DNA of 64,000 nucleotides from Gordionus sp. m RMFG-2023 (lineage: Eukaryota; Nematomorpha; Gordioida; Chordodea; Parachordodidae). A program made the position numbers and the translations under genes. Below the pieces are notes generated by a model, which made no database searches, had not been told where the DNA came from, and saw only the letters and a list, made by a program, of their open reading frames with translations. How positions within the stretch are numbered: position 1 is the first letter of the stretch; each line of letters starts with the position of its first letter. Shown piece by piece: positions 24,510 to 36,700 of this stretch. Location: assembly GCF_954871325.1 (NCBI RefSeq), contig NC_088775.1, positions 68,301,561 through 68,365,560 on the forward strand, in the 5' to 3' direction.

Positions 24510-26785
24510 CTAGTTAAGCGAACCCATTAAAGTAAAATTAATATTTATTACTTTTCACTGGCAGGTGGTAGTAATATTTGATAATTTTTATAATGAATTA
24601 AGGTGTTTAAAGATACCTTTCCCCTCGCGCATTAAATTTAATCAGAAAATGATTAGAAATAATAAGAATCTTGAATCACGAGTCGAAAGAAAGACAGATA
24701 ATCTATATCTGATTTTGAAGATAAAAATCAATTCGTTGAAGGTAAAGATTATTTATATGGCTTAACATTTATAAACGTCTAAACGATCGTTATTGCCTAG
24801 GTCTACATTATATACGTGTGAGTGTCGTGGAGATCTGTGTTTTTATATATTTTATTTAGTATTTGTGTAAGTAATATCAGGTAATAACAGTAACATAGCG
24901 TGAAAATGTTCTTTTTTCTAACTCGATCCTAGTTTTTGATATCGTAAAATCGTTTTATGTTTCAAACATTAATTATGCAAAAATAAATATCAGTCGTGAA
25001 CCTATTAAATGTAGTTTTAATAACGTGGCGTGTTCTATAAAACCTGACCCTTAAATAATCTTCTTTTACAAAAAGTAAAAGGGTCGACGTTCTCTATGAA
25101 TACAGTTTGGATCAACGATCTTACAACATGATTTATCATATAAAGTTTGTCATAATAACAAAATTTTGATTAAAGCTTTCTATATTATCATCTATGGTTG
25201 GCCTATTTTATCTCTGATAGTGATCATTAACTTCTGTGACATGGACTGATATCGATTATCATAACCTTCTTAGATAATTTTATCATTAGTGAATTGGTAT
25301 GTTATAAAAGAAAAGTTAGAACTACCAAAATCTGATTATTGGCTTATGACGAATAGTGGAACCTAAACATATGGCAAAATATGAGTTAATAAATCTATTC
25401 GAAGCTTGGTCATTTATACATCAAATAATCATGCGGATTTTGCAATATCATTTGAAAACCTTATTTCTTAACATTCAAAAATAAAGTAGTTTTATCGAAT
25501 ACATTTCATGGTGTAGATTAATAAGCTTTACTGAATAATTAATTTAATAAAATTTCAACACTTATAAATTTTGAAACACCTATAAAATTTGAAATAACAG
25601 GCTTATTAATATTTATATTTAACCTAATAATTCTAGATTTTTCCAGCTTAAAGCATTTTATATTTTTTTATAAAAAAAAATAAAAAAAATATAGAATTCA
25701 AGGACTTCGCCTAAATTCCTGAAAGAAAAATATTATAAATTATTCCAAATTAATATCACCATTCCAATTTACATCGAGTCACAATTATTACGAACTTATT
25801 TATAATTTTTTTTAAAATTAAAGTGCAATAAAAATGAATATTTTTTTTTAACTTTTCAATTTTTGCAAAATATGACCGCGTTAAAAAGAGAACCATCCTT
25901 ACAATGGCTTGTTTTATAATCTTTAGCTATTTTTGTTTTTAGATTTTTTCCTCCACTGAATTAAAAAAAAATGATTTGTGAAATATGCACATCTATATAT
26001 ATTTTCTTATCTTATATATTGAATTATACAATAATGGTATTTGGGACATAGTGGCATTATTTTTAAACTTCTTGAAGAATTTTTTTTAAATTTATATAAT
26101 ATACTTTTTAATTTAATAACCCTTTGTTTTTATGAAAAATGAAATCAAATTCATTTTTTTTGAGAAAGTGCTTTTCCTGCTCATGAACAGTAAACGCTAA
26201 TCGTACAATACAAAGGATCAATATGACCTGAACGACTATGTAGCTTATAGAACCAATGAAAACATTATGATAGTAAATTTAATTTATAAACAGACATAAT
26301 ATAATGATTAAATTAAGGTTCTTCTTTTTTTTAATAAAAAACATATTTTTTAAATATTATAATATTTCGCCTATTGATTATAATTTAATATATATTTTTT
26401 TGAAGAAATATAAAATGGGAGAGTGTAGATCTCTAGTCCCATAAGACTCATTTTTTTTTAAAAAACTTTTTTTTAATAAAATAATTTTATTTATAAATTC
26501 GTATTTCATTTTTTTTGATTAGAAAAATATGTAAAACGTAATATTAAATTTACTATAATATTTCATTTTAAACTTTGTCCATACTACAATTGAATTTACA
26601 AATAAATTATGATTATAGAATCTCATAGGGAAAGAAAATAAACGAATCCGAATATTTTTGGTTATTATATACTTTGTTAAACTAGGCGTCTAATTGGAGT
26701 GAATGAATTAGAGTATTGTGAATATATATAATGTAATGATATTTTTCTAATATTGAAAAGAGTCATTTGATTTTTAGGGATATAT
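24510..26785. other. Convergent intergenic region between CELF and FPGT stop codons
   Basis: 2.3 kb of A+T-rich sequence that must carry the 3' UTR of CELF on its left and of FPGT on its right. AATAAA-type signals are visible (for example AAAATAAATA near 24979), but in such A+T-rich DNA they are weak evidence. The 66-codon plus frame at 24565 directly after the CELF stop has no recognisable similarity. Otherwise I see nothing. Confidence 0.6.
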
Positions 26786-29171
26786 TTACGACTTTAAATA
26801 CTGTCTAATATTTTGGAGCAACGAATTCCGATAATTTGATAAGAATGGCGTTGCATGCTTATTCTTACAAATATCATTCATAGAAACCAACATCTCGCTG
26901 TTACTTAATCCTGCATCGCTCGCGGATAAATAAGTAGATGCTCTCTTTAATCGCGATTTCAGGTCTTGGCGGTTAAGATGTGTGATATCAATTTCTTTCA
27001 GAAAAGAAATGACCAGATTGTAGGTTTTAATGAATGAGAATGTAGGATTCTTACAAATGGGAAATATCTTTAAATCCCAAAGTGTTATATTGGCTCTAGT
27101 TGGAGTTTCAGTATTGTCAAGGAATGTATAAAAAAATTTGCCCAAGTACTTTAGGTAACTTATGCTGTAATCTAACAACCGAATGAATTTAGAAGTCATT
27201 TTTATATCGTCCTCAATTCCAAAACAAAACGTGACATATCCAATCTCTTGATTCTCGCTTAAAAGTGTGGCATCTCCTTTAAAAATGGATTTATCCACGG
27301 GGTAAGTAAACCACAAAGTTGAAGGAGGAATATCGAAAATAGTGGGTATAAAGGAGCTACCTTGAGCAGATATTGCATGAGTTAATAAATCGGTTACATT
27401 AAATTCAACGTGGCTTAGGATATTATCACCATTCAATTTGAATATTTTTTCAGCTTTTATACTTACATTAAGTTTATCAAAAAAAAATAAAGAGCAAAAC
27501 TCTATAATGTATCGTGGCGAATCTATGGCTAGGTCAAATTCAAGGCAGTCCCAGCCTAATATCAGAGAGTTATTAATACTTCTTGAGGAGTCCACTCGTT
27601 TAATATTAATGTCAAGATCAGGAATCGAATGAAATATATTTTGACCAGAAGAGGATTCAATATAACAATTAACAATTGGTTTAAAATGAAGGGCATTTGC
27701 TAGGTGTATATTTAAATAAGGAAACACTGGCAAATTATCCTTTATACTATGAGATAAAATGATTGGAGTTAAACAATAAGCATCTAAAATTTCGGGTAAA
27801 GTCCCCAAATGGAAAAATTTTGACTTCATTAAAACAAAAATTTTAATGTCACACTCTTTAAATATTTCATGAAGTTTAATCTTCAGTGTTTTCGTAGTTG
27901 AATACAATAAGGAATCAAATTTAATAGCAAAGTTTGATTGCAAAAAATCTACATAACAATCAATTTCTTCATTTTGATCCATGATTGCTTGTGAAAAATC
28001 TTTTTCCTTCAAAACTAAATTATATAATGATGATACAATCTGTGGCCCAATCACAAAACTACTATCTGTAAAAACAATTTCATTCAATGTGTTTGATGTA
28101 GAATATTCATTATTACTGTAACCCTCATGTTTAATTTCAAGACTATTTATAGAATTATTGTAAAATAATATGGCATGTTCTTTCATCATATCAAATTTGG
28201 AAGGCTTTTGCAAGATTTTATATATTTCATTTTTCTCAATTATAGCATCATGATTGAGAAAAAAAGTTCTTAAAGATTTTAGAGCAAAAACACCATGTTT
28301 CATACCAATTTGGATAGATGAAGGGTGAGCTAAACATAGAATATCATATGCAATAGGATTTTTATTTTCAGTTGTAATTGATAAGGAATTTAATTGATAA
28401 ACTTGAATATCATCTGCACATGTTATCATAATACCCCCTTTATTGCTCAAATTTGAAAACATGAATGGAATCAGAGGTATAAATATTGCTAATTTAAAAT
28501 CTAATAAGTCATATTGATAATTTTTGTGGCTATCATGTTCATAATTTTCTATTGTTAAAGGCATAAAAATTTTTCCTATTAAAGAATAATGTGGCAACCT
28601 TTGACTGTAACCCCCTGAGTGAATCATTAAAATTTTAGACCTTAATACTTGACCAAGATTGTAAATATTTGCAAGTTTAAAAATAGCTTTTAAAGTAGCA
28701 AGACCTGTTCCTTTAAAATTATATTTTATATAAATTTATTTAAATTCACAAGTTCAATACCTATTTTTATAGATTCTCCATCCGAGAATACATAAATTGG
28801 TATATCTGGTAATACTTTTAAAGATTGTTTGTATTTAATAACATTTTCAAAATATAACTTCTGAATATGATCAGCAGCTGTAATAACAACCATATCCCAA
28901 TAACTAATTTTTATCTGTTCAATAGTTTTACCTTAATTTTGGATATAAATATTTAAAATGTTAGCATTTTTATCAAAATACCTCAATATTAGTTTTACTA
29001 AATAGATTATTACCCTTGAGGTCAATTCATTTAATTATATTTATTTATTCAGTATAATAAATAAATACAATTTATAATATATATATAAAGAAAATAATTG
29101 ATTATACCTCGTATTTGATCATATTGCATAAATATATTAGAAATAAATTGTGCAATGGATTTTTCAAACAT
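26786..29171 (-). CDS. FPGT: Fucose-1-phosphate guanylyltransferase (GDP-L-fucose pyrophosphorylase)
   Basis: FPGT joins L-fucose 1-phosphate and GTP to give GDP-L-fucose and pyrophosphate, the last step of cytosolic fucose salvage that feeds fucosylation. Three exons keep one frame: 29171-29108, 28931-28761, 28710-26786 (719 codons plus stop), introns 176 and 50 bp. Family landmarks in order: SYWDMVVITAAD in exon 2, then KIGTGLATL across the second splice site, IHSGGYSQRLP with GKIF (nucleotide-binding loop), MITCADDI, LAHPSSIQIGMKHGVF, and near the end WDLKIFPIC. The vertebrate protein is about 600 residues, so this one is longer, chiefly through Asn/Ser/Lys-rich stretches. The Met at 29171 is chosen because MFEKSIAQF...QIRGK aligns with the short N-terminal helix of vertebrate FPGT. 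The long last exon has no defects. The start exon is the least certain part. Confidence 0.9.
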
Positions 29172-29989
29172 TGGTAACAAAAATATAAAACATATGTTAT
29201 AATTAGATACTATCCATTTTATGTTAGTCACAAAATAAAAATAATCATTTCTATTAGTTACCAACAATTCCATTTGATTTGTTATATATATGAAACATGA
29301 TGAAGGTATTATGCATTTATATTTGGAAATATAAAATCAACATTAGGATCAATTTCTATATTGTAACCTGAATAAATTTATAAATAAGAGAAAATTTTAT
29401 AATGTATAAAATATATCATTTTAATGGATTAGTCATTTTCAAAATTATAACAATATCCAGGACAAAAATATTTTTACTTTATAGGTGGAAAAGCTCGTCA
29501 AAACTTGCTTTTTTCACTTCCTGTAAAACACTCAAAAATTAAAGGATAGGAGCCAAAAATGTTGAATTTTTTAAAAAATTATTCATTTAAACCCTAGATT
29601 TTTTTTTTTTAATTATATTAAATTTATTGTAATATTCTTTGGAAACAAAACTAATTAGTTATTAAAAATTTCTATCTATAAAATTAAAAACACAAATTTA
29701 TAATAATATAAAACCTAATTAAAAATATTATAATTTATAAATTTATAATTAAAAATAAAATTCTATAATTGAGTCCCCAAAAAGGAACCATAATTGTGTC
29801 TAAAAATTTCTATTTGAATTTTTTGTCGAATAAAAAGGAATTCTCTTGGTTCATTTGTGAAAAGTCGTATTTTATTAGCAAGATTTTTTAAAAGCAAAAA
29901 TGTTGAAGGCGAAAAATCCCGTTAGTAGAAGTCACTACTGGAGTGAATAAAAAGTTTTTAAAATTTTTGTATTTGTTTATTTTTTAATT

Positions 29990-32225
29990 TCAGCCTGTGT
30001 TATTAAATTGAAATTTATGTTTGAAATAGAAAAGTATTGTCATAATCGTAATTTTAAAACATTTTTGACCTTGTTTAAAGCAAATAGGTAAAAATGAATG
30101 TTGTAAATGTTAAATAAAAATTTCAGTGAAGATGTATCATAGAAAAGTGACAATTGTCATAATCGTTATTTTTAACTTTTTTAAATTTTTCAAAGCAAAT
30201 AAATAAAAATATATATAGTAAACATGTTAGATTAAAATTTCAGTGAAGATGTACCATAGAAAAGTGGCAATTGTCGTAATCTTTTGAACTTTTTTCCATT
30301 TTTTTAAAGCAAATAGGTAAAAATATATATTTGTAAGCTTGTTAAATTAAAATTCCAGTGAAGATTACCCATAGATAAGTGGAAATTTTAATAATCATTA
30401 TTATTTTACTTTTTTGAATTTATTGAGGCAAATAGGTAAAAATATATATTGTAAACACGTTAACAATATTTCTGTGATGAGGAACCATAGTGATAATAGC
30501 CATGTTGGTAATTTATTTTGAAAAAATGGTTAATAAATTGTAAACATGTTAATTAAAATTTCAATGAAAATGTGCCATAGAAAAGTTACAATGGTCATAA
30601 TTATTTTTAAGCTTATTAAATCAAATGGGTAGAAACCTAAATTGTTAAACATGTTATATTAAAATTTCAGTGTAGGTGAACCCTAGAACAATTAGTTTAG
30701 TTTGCCCATGAACCTTCATGAAGGTCATCATTCTTATATAAATACTTGTTCAAAATCGGAGTCTGATGATAAAATGAGATGTTAATTTATAATATAATTC
30801 TTAAATAATATTTAATGGCCAGAAAATTAACTTTCACATAAACAGATCTAGCTCAAAAACTATTATATATACAGCTTTGATTCACATTTATTTTAAAGAT
30901 TAAGGTTTGGGCTACACATTAATATGAAAATTTAAATATTTCCTCCTAGTTTTATTTGATGATAAACCCTAACTGCACTTCTTACAATGAAATTTATACC
31001 TTGTGTTTATTTTTATCGAGATCATAATTTATGCGATATCAGGAAAAGGAAATTACATATCATCATTTTATAAGGAAATAACTTTGTATATATTATCTGT
31101 AACAAATTTATCTTCAATATCCATCTTTCTCGTCGACATTTTAAATTATTTTGAAAACTTGATTATGCAGATTTCTAAATATTAATTTAAAAATTTAATT
31201 AAAAGATTAAGATTTTAGAATTAATTAACATCTCATTTTAACATCAGACTCCGATTTTGAACAAGTATTTATATGAGAATTATGACCTTCATGAAGATTT
31301 ATAGGGTAAACTAAACTAATTGTATTTTTCTAGGATTCATTTAATTTAACTGTTACATTTGAATATTTATTATTGTAAGATATATTTTAAAAGGTCACGT
31401 TATATATTTTAAAAGGACGTTATTTGTGTATTATATTATAACTTTCCGACATGTAATATTATATTATCGAGGTTAATCAAATTGCATATTATTAGAAGTT
31501 AAATTGGATAATTATATAAATGTATATATATACAAAAGAATTACAAATAAAATTCATCATAGTTTTTTAAACTTTAATCGATTTAATATTAACAAATTTA
31601 CAATATATATTTTTACCTATTAGCTTTAAAAAAATTCAAAAATAACGATTATGACAATTGTCATTTTTCTATCGCACATCTTCACTGAAATTTTAATTTA
31701 ACAAGTTTACAAATATATATTTTTACCTATTTGCTTTAAAAAAATTGAAAAATGTTAAAAAATAACGATTATGACAATTGTCAATTTTCTATGATACATC
31801 TTCACTGAAATTTTTATTTAACGTATTTACAACATATATTTTTACCTATTTGCTTTAAACAAGGTCAAAAATGTTTTAAAATTACGATTATGACAATTGT
31901 CACTTTCCATTGTATATCTTCACTGAAATTTTAATTTACATGTTTACAGTATATATTTTTACCTATCTTTGAAAAACAAAAATAACGATTATGACAATTG
32001 TCACTTTTATATGGTACACCTTTACTGAAATTTTAATTTTACATGTTTACAATTATATTTTTACCTATTTGCTTTAAAAAAATTCAAATAAGTTCAAAAA
32101 TAATGATTATGACTATTGTAACTTTTCTATAGTACATCTTCACTGAAATTATAATTTAACATGTTTACAATATATATTTTTACCTATTTGCTTTGAAAAA
32201 ATTAAAAAGGTCAAAAATAACGGTC
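29990..32225. mobile_element. Foldback-type element: inverted arms built of about 115-bp tandem repeats
   Basis: The left arm (about 29990-30720) has six to seven degenerate direct repeats of about 90-117 bp, marked by TTTCAGTGAAGATG at 30121, 30238, 30353, 30469, 30558 and 30665. The right arm (about 31300-32225) contains the reverse complement, marked by CATCTTCACTGAAA at about 31677, 31797, 31917, 32031 and 32146. The arms align collinearly: the odd variant ACCTTGTTTAAAG at 30068 has its inverse at 31860. The inner arm segments (30696-30790 and 31220-31320) are also inverse copies, around a central region of about 430 bp. Such architecture is known from foldback elements (FB, TU) and Galileo-like P elements. 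No transposase was found. The right arm extends about three units further than the left. Confidence 0.75.
31385..31560 (+). mobile_element. LTR fragment inserted in the foldback right arm (fossil)
   Basis: About 175 bp that is the near-identical reverse complement of the LTR-like block at about 11600-11775 (shared marker GTTAATCAAATTGCATATT and the run ending AAAAGGACGTTATTTG). It interrupts the repeat rhythm of the right arm, so it arrived after the arm formed. Fragment only. Confidence 0.75.
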
Positions 32226-32499
32226 GTATTGGGATACGGAATCATGTGGGATTCGGAATTCCCACGTTTTATTTTTTTTTAAAATATTTAAAAAATATTC
32301 CGAATTCCCATTTCCATGGGGATTCGGAATTTCCAATAATTATTAACTAATTATGTAAAACAAATTTAAAATTAATAGTTGCTTATTTGAAAAAAATAAA
32401 TAATACAATATAATACTTTTTCTTCTTTTTTTGCCATTTGGCTGGCACCAGAATATTTTATTTTTTAGAGATATTTTATATTTGTTATAATTAAATAAC
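32226..32499. other. Region with GGAATTCCC-rich inverted motifs
   Basis: This short region contains repeated forward and inverse copies of a GGGATTCGGAATTCCC-like motif (32245-32330), probably an element end. There is no coding sequence. Confidence 0.4.
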
Positions 32500-32640
32500 T
32501 AGTATTATTAAACGGCTCATTTTAAACCGATTTTTTAAAACGGCTAACTCAAAATTTGCCTAAACCTCTAGATTTCGATAATGCTTTTGATGAATAAATT
32601 AATTTTTAATATGAATTAATAATCTTCGGCTGGATTTTTT
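32500..32640. mobile_element. Truncated copy of the TAGTGTTGTTAAACGG MITE
   Basis: The left end TAGTATTATTAAACGGCTC, then AAAACGGCTAACTCAA, match the two complete copies at 43601 and 44354. The right inverted end is absent, so this is a 5' fragment. Confidence 0.6.
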
Positions 32641-32839
32641 TTTCATAGAATTGCTAAACAATTATATTTTGAAATGAAAATTTATTTTTAATATGAATTA
32701 AGAATCGTATTAAGCGGGATTGTTTTTCATGGATTTCTAAATTATTATATTTTGAAAATTTATATCAATACAATTGTTTCATTTTCAATTTTAGTTTAAA
32801 TTTTTTTTTAATGCCTCAATTTTTTTAACTTGTGAGGAG

Positions 32840-33250
32840 GTTTTAAGGCGGCGAAACATGGGCAATGAAAATTGCTCACGAAGCCAAATTTGAAAGACCA
32901 AGATGAAGATGACTAGATGGATGTGTGAGTTATCTCTGAGTGAGAAAGATTAGCAAGGAATTGCGAGCAAGAATGAGAATAGAAGTGATTGGAGTGGTAA
33001 TGAGAAGAAATAGATAATGGTTTGTGCATGTGAGATGTAAGATAAAAGATGACTGAGTAAAGAGATGGACCTTGATGGAAGTAGGTAGAACAAGACCTCG
33101 AGGAAGGCCAAGATGACGAGGATTAAGGTGATAGCAGCGGATATGAGAAAAATGAATCTTACAAATATTGAGGCAAAAATGAAAAAGTTAAATTAGAGGG
33201 GAAAGTGGCTAAACTGGAAATCGCCATTAAACGGAGAAGAAGATATCAGC
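32840..33250 (+). mobile_element. LINE remnant (C-terminal part of reverse transcriptase ORF)
   Basis: Across several frames the translation follows the post-RT tail common in non-LTR elements: ETWAMK, then RWLDGC/RWMCELSL, RISKELRARMRIEVIG, RWFVHV and RPRGRPR. These correspond to the usual W...AAEMRMLRWM..., RLRWFGHV and RGRPRRRW blocks of CR1/RTE-like retrotransposons. It is heavily mutated, with frequent frame changes and at least one stop, and there is no 5' region, so it is a dead fragment. Confidence 0.65.
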
Positions 33251-33726
33251 TTAAAACTAACTGTGAAATGCCAATTAGTACATAATTTAAAGCCCGAGGT
33301 AAAAAAAATTCAAAATCCGAGCTGTAAAGAATATTTAAACACCCGGGCTGGCAGAGCAATCAGTCAGGTTTCTGATTTGTTTTAAAGGATTATAAAAAAT
33401 TTAAATACTTAATAAATAGTATAGAAAATTTAATTTATTTTCTTTAATTTTTAAAAAATTATTAAGATTTATTTAAAAAAATTAAAAACAGAAAAATCGG
33501 AATGAAAGATACGTTATAAATTTCTTCAAGATAAGCGGAAAATCCGGTTATAAATTTAAAACTAAAAACCGGAATGGAATCGAACCATTATTCTGATTCT
33601 TAGTTCATTTCTAAGATATGAAATGTTATTATATTTTCCGTCCATATAATGCACAATGAAATTGATAAATAATAAATATTATATCTATGAAGATTAACAA
33701 TGATATATTATTTTGTAAGATTTTAC

Positions 33727-36700
33727 CTTTGATATAATCTAACAGTTTTTTCAAAGTTACAAAATACTTTAATTTGTCCTGTAATCTTGGTAATTGTGAG
33801 CAACGAGCGCTTGACGAAGGCATTACATAGATAACCTATAATTAAAAAAATATTAAACACCCAATCTTTTACAATAAAACGGTAACTAGCTATGGCAATA
33901 GTAAAATGATAAATGTAATAAAATATTTAAAAGCCTTCATAGGGTAACATGAGTATAAAATTTATTATTTCTAATAAAAAAAATTTAGGGCTTATAGTAA
34001 TATATTTATTCGATTAACATATATTCAATTATTGCTGGGTAGAGTAGGAGCAACTTTTTAACCAAACCTGGCTTAAAATAGTCATCAATAGATCCATAAT
34101 GTATTATATCATAGGGCTTAGATCAATAGGGTGATAAATGATTATCATAAGGTGTAGAAGTAAAAACTTGGTCTTAGAGAAATTCTATGTAAAATAATTT
34201 TTCAATAAATAAAACAAAATAATTAATAATTAATGGCTAATTAATTACGATTATTTGATATTTAAAATAAATTTTACAAATTAAATATGATAGTGTTTCA
34301 AGATTAATCTATTTCTGATATTTTTTTATGCATTATCAAGTGATTTTTATTTTAATTAATAAAATATAAACCATATATTTGAACTGGAACTCTCAAAAGC
34401 AAAACAATATAATTATTTCGGATAAACGTGTTTAGTATATTTAATTGGAAGGGCCAACTGTTTATTTGTGGTGGCCAATATTTTTTTTAAATAAAACAAA
34501 TAGTCAGATGTTCATATAAATAATTTTGCTATTTGTTTTATAACTAAACTGTGGCCAAATGGAAAGGAAAAATATTTAATATCAAAAGAATTAAAATCAT
34601 GACTGTGAACCCTCCTTCTAAAAATAATGGGTTCGAGTTTGAGTTCAGAAGTTCGGGTTCAGGGTTCGGAGACCAGAAAAATAATGACTTATGAAAATTA
34701 GTTAAAATAACAGAAACATCATTTATTTAAAAAAAAATTCATTTTAATTAGCATTAACATAAAAATAATTTATTATCATAATTATAATATATTACTATAA
34801 TACCGCAATACAATTTAAAAAATAATATTATATTTCTATTTTAAAAATTTTATTTAGGAAAGCGAATTATCATAATATCTTCTAAAATATCGTCATTAAG
34901 ACTTCCAAAAAAAATTTTTTTGTTAAAGAAGCTTGGAATCCTGACGCCTAAATCTAAATAAATGGTTCAGGTTTGGGTTCAACAAAATTAAGGGTTCGGG
35001 AGAGTATGGCTTGGGTTCTCAGCCCTGATTAAAATGTAATAAACTAATTTAAATAAGTTACAAAAATATTTTATTTACAAAGTTATAATAGAAAAATTTT
35101 AAAAAAATTAAAAAGTTAAAATTTAAATAAAAATTTATATATAAAAAATTTTACAAAATTTAAAAAGTCCTTTCAAACAAATTATCATTCTTTATATAAA
35201 CTACAAACAAAAAGCGTCTATAAATAATAATTCTAATAATTTTCCTATGAATAACTATCCAAATTGAACAATATATAATAAATTTACCTAAACCACAAAA
35301 TATAAATTATAATAAGCAAAATAAATATTTCTCTGAAAAGTATATTCAATTATCACAAGATCCTTGCTCAAGGATCAACAATAAAAAATAATTTTTATAA
35401 TAATAAAAAAACTAATAATTTGTATTGGATGATACAGTACCTCTTTTTTTCCGTTCTCGCTTTCTCAAAAATACTCATAACTATCCCTTATGCTAATATT
35501 ATTAGTGGATTGGGTGAGTTCCACACCTTTAATAATTATATCTGGGTTACAAGGTTTGTTGGTATCCTTGAGGAAAAAAATAGGCATAATTATTATGGTG
35601 GATAGGGCCTCTATAGTAATTAACGTTCGCTCATTTTGGACAGGTCCATGACCAACGTGCTAGATAAGATAAGATAAGAAAATCACAACACTTTTATTAA
35701 AAATTTGTAAATGCAAACAATTATGAACATTCAAATTAATATTATAATATTACAACGATTTTTGTTTCAATTAAGTTTTAGGTTATTTTTTTTCTATAAG
35801 CCATTAGCAAAAATTTTGTTTTTATTCACCCTTCATTGAGTCTCTGGTGCTATATAAAACCCTCTTGAGTGTAGAGAATGGGGCGCCATAAGTAGCTGCT
35901 GATACCCCAATGATAAGCTGCTGAATAACATTTATAAAATTCTTTAAAGATATAATACTTTTTTAATATTAACATTTTCAAAATTTCTTTCCGCTACTTC
36001 AGCCATTAATAATCCCTTTGCGATTTTTGTTTTGTGATATGTTTATTAAGTTTTAATAAGGAAGAAATTGGGGTCATTTTATCAGTGATACAATAACTTG
36101 GGTCAAAGGGTGACAATTTATTGAAACAAGATATAAAGTGTAATCATCGGCAGTGAATCTTTATAAAAATCGCTCAGCAAAATAAATCAATACGGCTAAA
36201 AATATAGTATTTAATAGATCAATTGTTACTTATTTCTTAAATTACAATATCTAATATAATGTAATTGATAATGCATTTTGAACAAAAGATCAATAGCTTC
36301 GACTGAATCATTACTAGAAACTCCGAGTTAAGAGTTTTATTAGGAAAGTAAAATAATACTTCATCAATAGCCTAAAATCCTCATAAATGAAATAAGGTAT
36401 TTCCGAATGATCAGTCCATCTCCTGTCTAAAAGTCTCTTATGTTTATGGCTTGTATATTTAGAGAATATGTTAAAATACCTAAAATATGTTTTCTAATAA
36501 AAAATTTCAGGTATATTTTTACTCAAATTATTAACTAGATGCACATGATTGAAGCAATCACCTATTAATTTTTTTTTTGATCCCCCATTTAGACCAAAAA
36601 TCATTAGCATCATCATTTATTATATTGTATTGAACAATTTGGAAATCATTATATCGTTTTAAAATACAAATTTTAATACTTTTAACAGAAAAACCTTTTA

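Noticed and set aside
27438-27632. 64-codon plus frame
   Set aside because: It is antisense to the long FPGT exon.
33727-33823. First taken as the 5' exon of FPGT
   Set aside because: [17 protein letters not shown] is motif B of thymine-DNA glycosylase, and the other TDG exons lie upstream on the same strand; FPGT has its own start exon at 29171-29108.
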